Below are positions 8,407-17,911 of a stretch of 64,000 bases of DNA, one piece after another. A program made the position numbers and the translations under genes. Positions within the stretch are counted from its first letter, which is position 1. Each line of letters opens with the position of its first letter. The DNA comes from Lachnospiraceae bacterium (GTDB taxonomy: Bacteria > Bacillota > Clostridia > Lachnospirales > Lachnospiraceae): the NCBI GenBank assembly GCA_017408735.1, contig JAFQUB010000010.1, positions 1 to 64,000 on the forward strand, read 5' to 3'. The notes below the pieces were generated by a model. It saw only the letters and a program-made list of their open reading frames with translations, was not told the DNA's origin and did not search any database.

Positions 8407-8592
8407 GATATGGGGCGTTCTTTCTATGCTTTTGCGTATAAAATCGGTTTAGAAATAAAAAAATGTAAAAATTTGGTTCAGTTTATTATTAATATGGACG
8501 ATAAAATAAAAACAGCTCTCAATTTACAATTGCAGGCAGTTGAATACAGAGAAAAACGAAACAATATACAACAGAAAATGGGGGAGATATAA

Positions 8593-9642
8593 GTGATAAT
8601 TGAAGTAAATAACGTATCAAAAGAATTTGTTTCACCGAAAAAGTACCCGGGTTTAAAAGGTGCAATCAAAGGGCTGTTTTCTAACGAAAAAGTAAGGAAA
8701 ATGGCTGTGGAAGACATTTCTTTTTCCATTGAAGAAGGAGAAATTGTGGGTTATATCGGAAGCAACGGAGCAGGAAAATCCACCACCATTAAAATGATGA
8801 CAGGAATTCTGACACCTACTTCCGGTCAGTGTCTGATTCGCGGAATTGATCCAAGTAAAGAACGAAAGAAAAACGCCCAGAATATAGGTGTTGTTTTCGG
8901 ACAGCGAACACAGTTATGGTGGGATTTGCCTTTAAGTGAATCCTTTTCTATTTTAAAAGAAATTTATAATGTCAGTGACGAAGACTATGAATCCCAGATG
9001 AAATTTTTAAATGAAGTGCTGGAACTGGAAGAATTCTGGACCAGACCGGTGCGTAATCTTTCTTTGGGACAGAGGATGCGAGCTGATTTAGGCGCTGCAT
9101 TATTACATAATCCGAAAGTACTTTATTTAGATGAGCCTACCATAGGACTTGATCTTGTAGTAAAGGATAATATACGAAAAGCAATTCGTGAAATCAACGA
9201 GAAATACAAAACAACCGTTATACTGACAACCCATGACATTGAAGATATCGAAGAACTTTGCAACAGAATTATCATTATTGATGATGGAAAGAAAATATAT
9301 GATGGTTCTCTGGAAAATTTGAAAGAAAAGTATGGAGTTACAAGAAAGGTAACCATGGAAGTGAAGAATTTAAAAGAAGCCAGACAGGTGGATTTGTCTT
9401 CTGCGTTACATGTGTCAAAGGAAGCTTATGAAGTGACAACAGATAAGGCAACCAACAGTGTGGAAGTGGCATTTGACAAGCATTGTTTGAGTATTTCAGA
9501 TGTGATTGCACAGTATATGAAACATACAGAAGTAAAGGATATTCAGATTCAGGAAACAGAGTTGTCTGAAATCGTAAAAGAAATATATCGCCATGGAATG
9601 GAACAGGAAACAAAGCAAAATGAAGAAGGCATGGTGAGTTAA
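8593..9642 (+). CDS. ABC-2 type exporter ATP-binding protein (COG4586-like)
   Basis: A 349-residue ATPase. Walker A is GSNGAGKST, the Q-loop region reads VVFGQRTQLWWDLP, which is typical of this NatA-like subgroup, the signature is LSLGQ, Walker B VLYLDEP and the switch His TTHD. The roughly 110-residue C-terminal extension is typical. It starts at GTG after ggggagatataa. Two permease genes follow with gaps of two and three bases, forming a three-gene transporter of the COG4586-COG4587-COG3694 kind. The cargo of this system is not established. Confidence 0.9.
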   Translation: MIIEVNNVSKEFVSPKKYPGLKGAIKGLFSNEKVRKMAVEDISFSIEEGEIVGYIGSNGAGKSTTIKMMTGILTPTSGQCLIRGIDPSKERKKNAQNIGVVFGQRTQLWWDLPLSESFSILKEIYNVSDEDYESQMKFLNEVLELEEFWTRPVRNLSLGQRMRADLGAALLHNPKVLYLDEPTIGLDLVVKDNIRKAIREINEKYKTTVILTTHDIEDIEELCNRIIIIDDGKKIYDGSLENLKEKYGVTRKVTMEVKNLKEARQVDLSSALHVSKEAYEVTTDKATNSVEVAFDKHCLSISDVIAQYMKHTEVKDIQIQETELSEIVKEIYRHGMEQETKQNEEGMVS

Positions 9643-9644
9643 GT

Positions 9645-10466
9645 ATGAAAAAAGGAAGATGGAGGATTTATGTTCCTTTTACATTAAATGAAATAAAGAG
9701 CAACCTGGCATATAAGGGAAGCTTTTATCTGTTCGTTTTATGTAGTTGTTTTGGAGCATTTATTTCTTATTATTTATGGATGGCAATTTATGGAAGTTCC
9801 ACAAGTGGAGTATTAGGCGGACTTACCAGAAATGAAATGATTTTATATGTATTTATGACATATGTTACGTCAAATATTGTAAATGTTGGAGTTGTGGGAT
9901 ATATAGAAAATGATGTGAGAGATGGGGCCGTGGTAATGAATCTGATTAAGCCTATAGATTACCGTTTAAGCTTGGTATCCAGAGCGTTAGGTGTTGTGGT
10001 TTATCGCTTTTTGGCTCCCTCCGTATTTGTATGGATTGGCTTGGAAATATATAAAGTAGCTGTTCTGGGAATGAACGTAGTTTCCATAAAAAATATATTA
10101 TTGTACTTGTTAAGTGCATTTTTCAGCGTATTAATATATCAGTTGTTTGATTTCTGCTTTGGATTGATGGCATTTGTGACAACTTATATGTTTGGTTTAA
10201 AAATGGCAAAGAATGCATTGGTTAGTTTTTTGACAGGACAGTTAATTCCAATCAGCTTTTTCCCGGAAGTATTTCAGAGGGTATTTGATTTTCTGCCTTT
10301 TTCATCTATGATATACACGCCGGTCATGGTTTATCTTGGAAAGTATTCAGGAGAGGAACTGGCAGCGGTTTTATTACGACAGGTGTTCTGGATTGTTTTA
10401 CTGTATGGGTTAGGAACAATACTTTGGCGCAAAATCACCAAACGTCTGATAGTGTTGGGAGGTTAG
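9645..10466 (+). CDS. ABC-2 family permease (COG4587-like)
   Basis: A 273-residue integral membrane protein with six hydrophobic segments and a basic N-terminus. The phrase GAVVMNLIKPIDYRLSLVSRALG in the first cytoplasmic loop is characteristic of this permease family. It should form a heterodimer with the following permease, both driven by the preceding ATPase. Start spacing of two bases from the ATPase stop suggests translational coupling. Confidence 0.87.
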   Translation: MKKGRWRIYVPFTLNEIKSNLAYKGSFYLFVLCSCFGAFISYYLWMAIYGSSTSGVLGGLTRNEMILYVFMTYVTSNIVNVGVVGYIENDVRDGAVVMNLIKPIDYRLSLVSRALGVVVYRFLAPSVFVWIGLEIYKVAVLGMNVVSIKNILLYLLSAFFSVLIYQLFDFCFGLMAFVTTYMFGLKMAKNALVSFLTGQLIPISFFPEVFQRVFDFLPFSSMIYTPVMVYLGKYSGEELAAVLLRQVFWIVLLYGLGTILWRKITKRLIVLGG

Positions 10467-10469
10467 AAA

Positions 10470-11273
10470 ATGAAAGAATTAAAAAGATATGGCAGATTGT
10501 ATAAGGTATTTGTGGCTCAGTTCTTTAAATATTTAGTACAGTCCAGAGTGGATTTTCTAATAGGGCTTATGGGATTCTTTTTGACTCAGGCAGCGGGAAT
10601 TGCGTTTCTTTATCTGGTATTTGAACAGATACCGACTCTTGCAGACTGGACACTGCCACAGCTTATTTTTATTTATGGATTCGCCCAGATACCAAGAGGG
10701 CTTGATCACCTGTTTACGGACAATATCTGGATGGTATCCTGGTGGTACGTGGTAAATGGTCAGTTTGACCGATACATGTTGCGCCCAATGAATCTGTTCT
10801 TTCAAGTGATTTGTGAGAAATTGCAGCCGGATGCTTTGGGAGAGTTGATGGTAGGTATACTTTTGCTGGCAATGTCTTTGTCAAATGGAGTGGTTGCAAT
10901 CAGCGGAACGAAAATCATACTTTTTATAATATCCATGATTGCAGGAGCAGTAATTTATACTTCTATAAAATTATTGTTTGCTTCTTTTGCGTTCTGGATG
11001 AAAGTCAGCGGTCCGGTTCTGTATACAGCATATCAGTTGGCTGATTTTGCAAAATATCCTACAGAAATTTACGCAAAGGGAATCCGTTTTATTATCACCT
11101 GGATTATACCATTTGGTTTTGTTGCTTACCTTCCGGCCAGCTATTTCCTGAAGCCGGGAGTCAGTCCATGGAGTACCATAGGACTGGAATGTATGCTGGC
11201 GGTGGTGTTTTTTGCAATTTCTTATGGGGTATTTCATTTTGGAACGAAGGCATACGAAAGTGCCGGAAATTAA
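10470..11273 (+). CDS. ABC-2 family permease (COG3694-like)
   Basis: A 267-residue membrane protein with about six hydrophobic segments. The motif NGQFDRYMLRPMNLFFQ is the counterpart of the LIKPIDYRL loop in the partner permease and typical for this group. It completes the three-gene exporter. A hairpin follows the stop. Confidence 0.87.
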   Translation: MKELKRYGRLYKVFVAQFFKYLVQSRVDFLIGLMGFFLTQAAGIAFLYLVFEQIPTLADWTLPQLIFIYGFAQIPRGLDHLFTDNIWMVSWWYVVNGQFDRYMLRPMNLFFQVICEKLQPDALGELMVGILLLAMSLSNGVVAISGTKIILFIISMIAGAVIYTSIKLLFASFAFWMKVSGPVLYTAYQLADFAKYPTEIYAKGIRFIITWIIPFGFVAYLPASYFLKPGVSPWSTIGLECMLAVVFFAISYGVFHFGTKAYESAGN

Positions 11274-11298
11274 TCGACAAAATATTTCTAAATAAAAT

Positions 11299-11339
11299 AA
11301 CCCGACGCAGCTTTGTATAAATGCAGGTTGTGTCGGGTT
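11299..11339 (+). terminator. Hairpin after the three-gene exporter
   Basis: Stem AACCCGAC / GTCGGGTT with extended partial pairing. The T run is weak (TTCTATT). It lies only 32 bases before the amidase start, so read-through is possible. Confidence 0.6.
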
Positions 11340-11371
11340 CTATTACTGTTGTTAAAGAAAGGGAATTTAAA

Positions 11372-12250
11372 ATGAAGAAAAGAAAGAAGTTACTAATGAT
11401 ATTATTTTCCGCATGGTGTATTTCCTGTCTGAGCGGGTGCGGACAGGACAATTCGGGGGAGAGGGATGTAAATGCAGAACAAGTTGTAGCGTCCCCAACC
11501 GAAGTCGTGGCGACTCCAACCTCAACCCAAGTCATGGCGACTCCAACTCCAACCGAAGCCATAGCAACTCCGACGCCAACAGAAGCTATGGCAGCTCCAA
11601 CGGAAGAGGCGAAGTCCTCAGGTCTGGTTGTCATTGATGCAGGACATCAGGCAAAGGGAAACAGCGAAAAAGAACCGGTGGGACCTGGTGCCAGCGAAAT
11701 GAAAGCAAAGGTTGCAGGAGGTACCAGCGGATGCGTTAGCGGTCTTGCAGAGTACGAATTGACATTGCAGATATCTTTAAAATTGCAAAGTGAACTGGAA
11801 GCCAGAGGTTATCAGGTGCTTATGATTCGAACCACTAATGATGTAAATATCAGCAATGCAGAGCGTGCAGAAATTGCCAATGAGGCAGGTGCGGATGCAT
11901 TTATTCGAATCCACGCCAATGGTTCGGAAAACGCTTCTGCCAATGGTGCTATGACAATTTGCCAGACCAGCAGCAATCCTTATAATGGGAACTTATACGA
12001 AGAAAGCAAGGAGTTATCGGAAAACGTTCTGGAGGAACTTGTATCATCTACCGGCTGCAAGCGGGAATATGTCTGGGAAACAGATACCATGAGTGGGATT
12101 AACTGGTGTCAGGTTCCGGTAACCATCGTAGAAGTTGGTTATATGACAAATGCCAATGAAGATGCATTGATGGCAACAGAAGATTATCAGTTGAAAATTG
12201 TAGATGGAATTGCAAATGGGGTGGATAAATACCTTTGCAATGGGAATTAG
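11372..12250 (+). CDS. Lipoprotein N-acetylmuramoyl-L-alanine amidase (Amidase_3)
   Basis: A 292-residue cell-wall hydrolase. The chosen start is the ATG of [12 protein letters not shown], with ribosome site aaagaaaggg; an upstream in-frame ATG lies within the preceding hairpin. The lipobox is CLSGC. A Thr/Pro-rich linker (about residues 38-82) precedes the catalytic domain, which begins LVVIDAGHQ. The zinc ligands are visible: His in DAGHQ, Glu in AEYELT, His in RIHANG, and the catalytic Glu in [14 protein letters not shown]. The enzyme cuts the amide bond between muramic acid and the stem peptide. Lipid anchoring would place it on the outer face of the membrane. Likely role: wall turnover or sporulation, not determinable here. 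Confidence 0.9.
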   Translation: MKKRKKLLMILFSAWCISCLSGCGQDNSGERDVNAEQVVASPTEVVATPTSTQVMATPTPTEAIATPTPTEAMAAPTEEAKSSGLVVIDAGHQAKGNSEKEPVGPGASEMKAKVAGGTSGCVSGLAEYELTLQISLKLQSELEARGYQVLMIRTTNDVNISNAERAEIANEAGADAFIRIHANGSENASANGAMTICQTSSNPYNGNLYEESKELSENVLEELVSSTGCKREYVWETDTMSGINWCQVPVTIVEVGYMTNANEDALMATEDYQLKIVDGIANGVDKYLCNGN

Positions 12251-12350
12251 CACAAATGTTTTAATTGTAGCTATAATAGGAATTGCATCGGGCAAGTATC
12301 AATATTAGTGGAATTATATCCTAAGGCATGCCAATGAGCAGAAGAAAGAG

Positions 12351-12427
12351 TCTGGTAGCTTCGGAGTCGGGTTTAGCGGGAAGGGACGGAGAATCCGTCC
12401 CACCCGAAGCTAGCCAGGCTCCTTTTT
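12351..12427 (+). terminator. Two-tier hairpin with T run after the amidase
   Basis: An outer stem TAGCTTCGG (12356-12364) / CCGAAGCTA (12404-12412), flanked by TCTGG / CCAGG, encloses an inner hairpin GGGACGGA-gaa-TCCGTCCC (12383-12401). CTCCTTTTT follows at 12420-12427. It lies between convergent genes and is most likely a bidirectional terminator. Confidence 0.65.
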
Positions 12428-12453
12428 CGTCCTCGCAGCCATACCCTTTAGCC

Positions 12454-14307
12454 TTACAATTCCACCGAAATCTCATACTCCTTCAACCACTGATTCATCT
12501 GAATATAATAAGCCAGCAACTGCGGTCCAGCCATCAACTGTCCAAACCAAGGCTTCCCGTAAGACATAGGTGTATTTAAGAAAGTCATACACCGCTCCTT
12601 ATCCAGAAATTGTAAAATAGGTTCCTTGGTACTGTTTAAAATTCTCATAAATTCGTCCTTTAATAACTGTTCATATACCGGATGGTAGGTCTTAGGATAG
12701 GGACTTTTTTTTCTGAATAATACGCTGTCCGGCAAGAGTCCACGGGCGGCATTTCGCAACAAGCCTTTCTCTGTGTTACCCATAAATTTCATACTCCATG
12801 GTACATTGAATACATATTCCACAATTCTGTGGTCAGCAAAAGGTACACGGGCTTCCAGACCATGGTACATACTGGTGCGGTCCATACGTTCCAGCAAAGT
12901 TGCCATAAACCATTTGATATTTAAAAAGGAAAGTTCACGGCGCCGTTTTTCTTCTTTGAATTCTCCTGAAAGAACAGGCGTTTCTCCAATAGTGGTTTCG
13001 TAAGCACTAATAGAATATTCTTCCAGCGGAAGCTTATCTAAAAGAGCAGGTTTTAAAAGAGTGGTACGGGCATCCATATCATAGCTCCAAGGAAAAGCAT
13101 TACGCTCAAACATATCTTTACGATAGAACCATGGATAACCGCCAAAAATTTCATCTGCACATTCACCTGTTAAAGTTACTCTATGGTGTTTGCTCACTTC
13201 TCCGCAGAAGTATAAAAGGGAAGATTCCACATCCGCCATACAAGGAAAATCCCTTGCAAACATTGCGGAACTTAAATTTTCATATAAATCCCGGTTGCTA
13301 CATTGCAGTACGTGATGGTTTGTTTCTAGAAATTCTGACATTTCCAGAGCGAAAGGCAAATCCTGAGAAGGCTGGAAACTGTTTGCTTCAAAATATTCCT
13401 GATTGCCTTCAAAATCAAAAGAGTAAGTAGTCAATTTTTTTCCCTGCTCTTTTAAGGCATTGGCAGTAACAGCACTGACAATACTGCTGTCCAGCCCACC
13501 GGATAGGAAGGTGCAGATAGGGATATCGGACAGCATTTGCATATGGATGGAAGACTGTAAAAGGTAAGAAGTTTTTTCGATGGTTTGCTCCACAGAATCT
13601 GTATGCTCCCAGCTTTTCAAACTCCAGTAGGTATGGGACTGGAAATCAGCTTCACGGATTTTGACAAAGGTTCCGGGAAGAACTTCTGTGATGTCCTGAT
13701 AGACTGTTTTTCCATAAGTGTGGGCAGGTCCTAAAGCCAGTAATTCACACATGCCATCCTTATTTACACGTGCCAGTGTCTTGTCGTAGGCTAAAAGAGA
13801 TTTGATTTCAGAACCAAATATCAGAGTATTATCTTTATGGGCAAAAAATAACGGTTTCACTCCCAGACGATCCCTACATAAGGTCAATTGCTTTTTCTTT
13901 GCTTCCCAAATGGCAAAGGCAAAAATGCCATTGAGCTTTTCGTACAGAGCATCTCCCCAAAAGGAATAACCTTTTAAAATGACTTCTGTATCGCAGGTAG
14001 TATGAAAGGTGATTCCCTGCTGTTGCAATTCTTTTCGAAGGAGAGGCATATTATAGATTTCTCCGTTATATACAAGTACAAAGTCTTCGCCTTCCGTGTG
14101 AAAACCCATAGGCTGGCTTCCTTTGGCTAGGTCTAGGATGGACAGGCGCACATGAGCCAGACCACAGGAATCGTCCAGATAAATTCCATCTGCATCCGGG
14201 CCTCTGTGTTTCTGGGAGTGATTCATTTTGTGTAGCAAAGTTTCGTAGGTACTTTTTTGGGAAGTAAAGTTCCCGTGAGATTTATAAAAACCGCTGATAC
14301 CGCACAT
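12454..14307 (-). CDS. asnB: Asparagine synthase (glutamine-hydrolysing)
   Basis: A 617-residue two-domain enzyme that makes asparagine from aspartate, ATP and glutamine. The N-terminal glutaminase starts MCGISGFY with the nucleophile Cys at residue 2, followed by HRGPDADG, AHVRLSILD and VYNGEIYN. The synthetase domain has the PP-loop SGGLDSS and the EARVPFADHRIVEYVF segment. Length is normal for the AsnB class. It has no partner in a tight operon; dpaB ends 67 bases upstream on the same strand. Confidence 0.95.
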   Translation of the reverse strand: MCGISGFYKSHGNFTSQKSTYETLLHKMNHSQKHRGPDADGIYLDDSCGLAHVRLSILDLAKGSQPMGFHTEGEDFVLVYNGEIYNMPLLRKELQQQGITFHTTCDTEVILKGYSFWGDALYEKLNGIFAFAIWEAKKKQLTLCRDRLGVKPLFFAHKDNTLIFGSEIKSLLAYDKTLARVNKDGMCELLALGPAHTYGKTVYQDITEVLPGTFVKIREADFQSHTYWSLKSWEHTDSVEQTIEKTSYLLQSSIHMQMLSDIPICTFLSGGLDSSIVSAVTANALKEQGKKLTTYSFDFEGNQEYFEANSFQPSQDLPFALEMSEFLETNHHVLQCSNRDLYENLSSAMFARDFPCMADVESSLLYFCGEVSKHHRVTLTGECADEIFGGYPWFYRKDMFERNAFPWSYDMDARTTLLKPALLDKLPLEEYSISAYETTIGETPVLSGEFKEEKRRRELSFLNIKWFMATLLERMDRTSMYHGLEARVPFADHRIVEYVFNVPWSMKFMGNTEKGLLRNAARGLLPDSVLFRKKSPYPKTYHPVYEQLLKDEFMRILNSTKEPILQFLDKERCMTFLNTPMSYGKPWFGQLMAGPQLLAYYIQMNQWLKEYEISVEL

Positions 14308-14374
14308 ATGCTATCGTTCCTTTCTTTTTGATTGAATTTTGTTTTTTTATCTCAGAAAATGTCGGAGAATCAGG

Positions 14375-14953
14375 CTAACGAATCACAGGCTGTAACTGTC
14401 TGCCTTCCAAAGCTGCCTGGGTGGCAGGAAGAAGCAAATCTAAATGAGCAATCATGGAATTTGGTTTCTTTTCCGGCGCATCCTGCCCGAAAGGCACAAA
14501 GTAAATATGTTTGCAATTCATTAAAAGCCCGATATTTTTGAAATTCATTCCCAAAGCATCGTTTGTGGAAATGGATATGAGCAAAGGCTTTTCATTGCGC
14601 ATATGGGCTTTGGCCGCCATCAATACCGGGCTGTCAGTAATTCCATTCGCAAGCTTTGCTATAGTATTCCCGGTACAAGGCATAATAATTAAAATATCTA
14701 AAAATCCGCTGGGACCAATTGGCTCTGCTGTTTCAATAGAATCAATAGCACTTCTGCCGCAAATTTCCTCGATTTGACTTCTTAAATCCTGGGCTTTTCC
14801 AAAGCGGCTGTCGATTCTTTGGGAATGAAAAGACATAATAGGATACAAATCTGCCCCCTCTTTTGCCATGTGTCTTAATTCCTCCGTTGCTGCCTGATAG
14901 GTGCAGAAGGAGCCGGTAAATGCAATACCTATTTTGATACCTTCCAGTGTCAT
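14375..14953 (-). CDS. dpaB: Dipicolinate synthase subunit B
   Basis: A 192-residue flavoprotein-like subunit. The sequence runs GIAFTGSFCTYQAATEELRHMA near the N-terminus and LIIMPCTGNTIAKLANGITDSPVLMAAKAH in the middle, both typical of SpoVFB. Together with subunit A it converts a lysine-pathway intermediate to dipicolinic acid in the mother cell during sporulation. Its start overlaps the dpaA stop by four bases, which indicates translational coupling. Confidence 0.93.
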   Translation of the reverse strand: MTLEGIKIGIAFTGSFCTYQAATEELRHMAKEGADLYPIMSFHSQRIDSRFGKAQDLRSQIEEICGRSAIDSIETAEPIGPSGFLDILIIMPCTGNTIAKLANGITDSPVLMAAKAHMRNEKPLLISISTNDALGMNFKNIGLLMNCKHIYFVPFGQDAPEKKPNSMIAHLDLLLPATQAALEGRQLQPVIR

Positions 14954-15885
14954 AAAATACCTCCGATTTTACCATGAATTGATTCGTCCTGTTGCTGTGA
15001 CAAAGTAGCAGCGTGCATCTGGGAAACTTCCTGTAAAGAAGTTTTGAGGATGAAACGTGTCAGAATATCCGCTGATGAAACAGGAGCATATTTTGCCGGT
15101 AACGACATACATAAATGTACATTTAAGTTAAGCTTCTGAGCGGCTTCCATATCAATTCCATAAGGATAGGAAGCAATTTCAAAAAGAATGCTTTTAGAGT
15201 CCGTTTGTTCTAAAATGTCTTTTTTTAGTATTTTAGAAGGAATGGTATTAATGATAATAGGATAGTGCTTTATGATGCTTGCCAGATGAGAAAGTTTTTC
15301 GGTATGATGCCCGAAGGTGTGAGCTTCCATCAGCGCAGATTCACTTCTGGCACAAATGCAGGTTGATACGTGAAGTCCTTTTAGTTTGGCAGCAAGAGTT
15401 TTGGCGCAGGTGCCATAGCCCAGAATCAGAGCTTTGTTTCCGTGGAGATTTTCGGGTGAAGCAAGAATCATTTCTGAAATCAGACCTTCTGCTGTAGCAA
15501 TGGAATTGTAGATGCTGATTTCCTTCTGTTCCATAAAATCAAAATATTTGACACCTTTATGTTCCAATAATTCTCGCAGTTCTTTGTTGATACAGCCTGC
15601 ATATACAGTCTGCCCTTTTTTCATATATCCAATCAGTTCTTTTACATGATATGCAGTTTCTGTTTGAATATTTAAGTTATTTCCCTTGTGCATAGGAAGG
15701 GGAAGAATAATGTTTTCTGCATTTCTTATGGCCAGCTCCATGGTTTTGGCTTCGTTGGGAAAGGTTTCGCCTCCAACCACGCCAAAGTGGGAACAGGTGC
15801 AGTGCTTTGACAGTTCTTCTAATATAAGTTTCTGGCGTACATCTCCACCGACAATTGCATATTTATACAGATAAATAAAAAACAC
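14950..15885 (-). CDS. dpaA: Dipicolinate synthase subunit A
   Basis: A 311-residue NAD(P)-binding subunit of dipicolinate synthase (SpoVFA). KYAIVGGDVRQKLILEEL at the N-terminus and ALILGYGTCAKTLAAKLKGLHVSTCICARS in the middle form the two nucleotide-binding strands; YNSIATAEG and NTIPSKIL are also typical. The start is uncertain. No ATG is available near the N-terminus. The GTG at 15885 lies inside a GCGGGGTG stretch that itself looks like a ribosome site, in which case an unusual start a few codons downstream (ATT or CTG) would be used. A sigma-K-like promoter lies just upstream. Confidence 0.92.
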   Translation of the reverse strand: MFFIYLYKYAIVGGDVRQKLILEELSKHCTCSHFGVVGGETFPNEAKTMELAIRNAENIILPLPMHKGNNLNIQTETAYHVKELIGYMKKGQTVYAGCINKELRELLEHKGVKYFDFMEQKEISIYNSIATAEGLISEMILASPENLHGNKALILGYGTCAKTLAAKLKGLHVSTCICARSESALMEAHTFGHHTEKLSHLASIIKHYPIIINTIPSKILKKDILEQTDSKSILFEIASYPYGIDMEAAQKLNLNVHLCMSLPAKYAPVSSADILTRFILKTSLQEVSQMHAATLSQQQDESIHGKIGGIL

Positions 15886-15905
15886 CCCGCAAGAAATCTT
15901 CTTAT

Positions 15906-15934
15906 TATCTTATGCAGGGTGGTTGTGAATGGTG
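15906..15934 (-). promoter_or_regulatory. Sigma-K-like sporulation promoter of dpaAB
   Basis: On the minus strand, CACC (15931-15934), a 16-base spacer and CATAAGATA (15906-15914) match the Bacillus sigma-K consensus mACm-N16-CATAnnnTA at every fixed position. The start point would be near 15898. In Bacillus the dpa (spoVF) operon is transcribed by sigma-K in the late mother cell, so site and gene agree. Confidence 0.7.
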
Positions 15935-16007
15935 CACGTAAGCTCATAACTGCTCTTTGGTTTTATAAAGAAAAGCCATGTTGGGAATAGTAAGCAGGAA
16001 AAAGATA

Positions 16008-16016
16008 TGATATAAT
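16008..16016 (+). promoter_or_regulatory. Extended -10 promoter of the TPR operon
   Basis: TGATATAAT is an extended -10 element. It predicts a start near 16023, which lies after the GTG at 16018 and supports the ATG at 16039 as the TPR gene start. Confidence 0.6.
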
Positions 16017-16038
16017 TGTGGAAGAAATGAGGGATAAA

Positions 16039-16896
16039 ATGGACATTAACAATATAATTGCAGGATTGGATAAGTTATTTGCAGAAAAGAAAATCAAAGA
16101 AGCAGAAAAGTACCTGAACGAAAAATTAGATAAAGCAAAAGAAGAAAAAGATAATGGCGCTGTGCTTATTCTTTTAAATGAGCAAATAGGCTATTACCGC
16201 AGCATCAGCCACATGGCAGATTCCATCAAAGCCTTTGAGCAAGCAAAAGAATATATAACAATTATGGAGTTGACTGGTACAGAGCACGAGGCAACCACAC
16301 TTTTAAACGGTGCCACAGCATTACGGGCAGCGGAAAAATATGCAGAAGCCATGCAGGAATATCTCCGGGTAGAAGAAATATATAAAAATACGATACAAAA
16401 TAATGATTACCGTTTTGCAGGACTATACAATAATATGAGTCTTTTGTATTCTGCGTTGGAACAGTACCGGGAAGCAGGAGAAAAGCTGCAGCAGGCGTTA
16501 GAGGTGCTGAAAACATTAGAACATTCAGAAATTGAACAGGCCATTACCTATACCAATATGGCAGTGAATTATGGCAAGCTTCAGGAAAAAGAAGCAATGA
16601 AGACAGCATTAAATAAAGCATTACAATTGTTTGACGAATACGCAGATAATAAAGATGCCCATTATGCAGCGGCATTGTCCGGTCTGGCTGGTGTGTATTT
16701 TGAAATGGGAGAATGGATAGAGGCGGCAAAACTTTATCAAAGAGTATGCGAGGATATTCGTTCCTATTTTGGTGAAAATATGGCATACGCAATCAGTCTG
16801 GAAAATCTGGCTGTAGTATACCGGACTATGGGAGATTTAGATCAGGCAGAAGTTCTTATGGGGCAGGCAGAATGTATCAGGAGGGACTTGCAGTGA
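16039..16896 (+). CDS. Tetratricopeptide-repeat protein
   Basis: A 285-residue cytoplasmic protein of helical repeats. About six TPR units can be seen, with repeats such as FAGLYNNMSLLYSALEQYREAGEKLQQALEVL and YAISLENLAVVYRTMGDLDQAEVL. The ATG is chosen because the ribosome site gaggg sits six bases before it and because the promoter -10 lies too close to the upstream GTG. It overlaps the DUF4037 gene by four bases (GTGA), so the two are translationally coupled. It is likely a scaffold or regulator for the products of the next two genes; that is inference from order alone. Confidence 0.8.
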   Translation: MDINNIIAGLDKLFAEKKIKEAEKYLNEKLDKAKEEKDNGAVLILLNEQIGYYRSISHMADSIKAFEQAKEYITIMELTGTEHEATTLLNGATALRAAEKYAEAMQEYLRVEEIYKNTIQNNDYRFAGLYNNMSLLYSALEQYREAGEKLQQALEVLKTLEHSEIEQAITYTNMAVNYGKLQEKEAMKTALNKALQLFDEYADNKDAHYAAALSGLAGVYFEMGEWIEAAKLYQRVCEDIRSYFGENMAYAISLENLAVVYRTMGDLDQAEVLMGQAECIRRDLQ

Positions 16897-17873
16897 AAGG
16901 ATTAGAACTGGCGGAAAAGTACTTTGAAGAGGTGGGAAAACCCATGCTGCTTGAAAAGTATCCGGAGTATTATGAGCGGATGGCAGTGGGGCTGGTAGGA
17001 CAGGGTTCAGAGTGTTTTGGTTTTGACGATGAAATATCCACAGACCATGATTTTGGGCCGGCTTTCTGTATCTGGCTTAACGAAGAAGATTATAAACAGG
17101 CAGGTTTCAAAATAAATATGGATTATGAAAAACTTCCAAAAGAATTTATGGGAGTACCCTCAAGAATTGTAACTGCCAATGGTGGCGGCAGAGTGGGAGT
17201 TCACGAAATCGGAGGATTTTATCAAAGTTTTATCGGTAACCGCAAAGTACCGGAAAGCTTGCTGGAATGGCTTTATATTCCGGAAGGATATCTGGCAACT
17301 GCAACAAACGGGAAAGTTTTTGTGGATAATTTAGGCGAATTCAGCAAGATTCGTGGAAAACTACTGGAATTTTATCCGGAAGATGTAAGAAAGAAAAAGA
17401 TTGCTGCCAGAGCAGCGGTAATGGCTCAGGCGGGTCAGTATAATTATGCGAGATTAATGAAGCGGGGAGAATATGTGGGGGCATCTTTAGCATTGTCAGA
17501 GTTTATCAAAAATACTATTTCTATGGTTCATCTGTTAAACAAAAAATACATGCCCTTTTATAAATGGTCTTTTCGTAGTATGACCACTCTGCCAAAGCTC
17601 AAGGAAGTGCAGGAGAAGATAAATGCACTTGCTACAATGGAATTTCAAAAGGAAGCTTGGAAAACAGCGGGCAAAAGCGATTATTTGTATGAACTGAACA
17701 GCAAGGATAAAAAAGTAGTATTGATAGAGGAAATCTGTGGGCTGGTAGTATCAGAGCTACAGGCACAGAATCTGACCGGAAAACAGGAAGCTTTTCTGGA
17801 AAATCACACCATGGAAATCATGTCACGGATAGAAGATGAAACCATACGTGCCCGGCATGTAATGGAGGGTTAA
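16893..17873 (+). CDS. DUF4037 domain protein (nucleotidyltransferase-like)
   Basis: A 326-residue protein. The start is the GTG at 16893, with a strong AGGAGGG six bases upstream inside the preceding gene, rather than an ATG 21 bases earlier. The N-terminal region GLVGQGSECFGFDDEISTDHDFGPAF resembles the G[GS] and DxD-containing core of nucleotidyltransferase folds: GQGSE followed by DHDFG. DUF4037 covers the C-terminal part. The substrate is unknown. It lies in an operon with a TPR protein and DUF4125, a grouping I have seen in Lachnospiraceae-type genomes. Confidence 0.8.
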   Translation: MKGLELAEKYFEEVGKPMLLEKYPEYYERMAVGLVGQGSECFGFDDEISTDHDFGPAFCIWLNEEDYKQAGFKINMDYEKLPKEFMGVPSRIVTANGGGRVGVHEIGGFYQSFIGNRKVPESLLEWLYIPEGYLATATNGKVFVDNLGEFSKIRGKLLEFYPEDVRKKKIAARAAVMAQAGQYNYARLMKRGEYVGASLALSEFIKNTISMVHLLNKKYMPFYKWSFRSMTTLPKLKEVQEKINALATMEFQKEAWKTAGKSDYLYELNSKDKKVVLIEEICGLVVSELQAQNLTGKQEAFLENHTMEIMSRIEDETIRARHVMEG

Positions 17874-17911
17874 GAATATAATTAGATAGAAGTAGGAGAA
17901 GAGGTAATTAT

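Noticed and set aside
8281-8592. Open frame ahead of the first ABC exporter
   Set aside because: Its first part is antisense to the esterase start and the rest runs over promoter-like AT-rich DNA; the composition is not protein-like and no ribosome site is present.
11161-11634. Long minus-strand frame under the amidase linker
   Set aside because: It is the antisense of the Thr/Pro repeat linker, which is stop-poor on both strands.
15883-15921. Intrinsic terminator on the minus strand overlapping the dpaA start
   Set aside because: A CACCCTGCA-TGCGGGGTG hairpin with a T run exists, but no minus-strand gene lies upstream and the sigma-K-like start point falls inside it, so a promoter region is the better reading.
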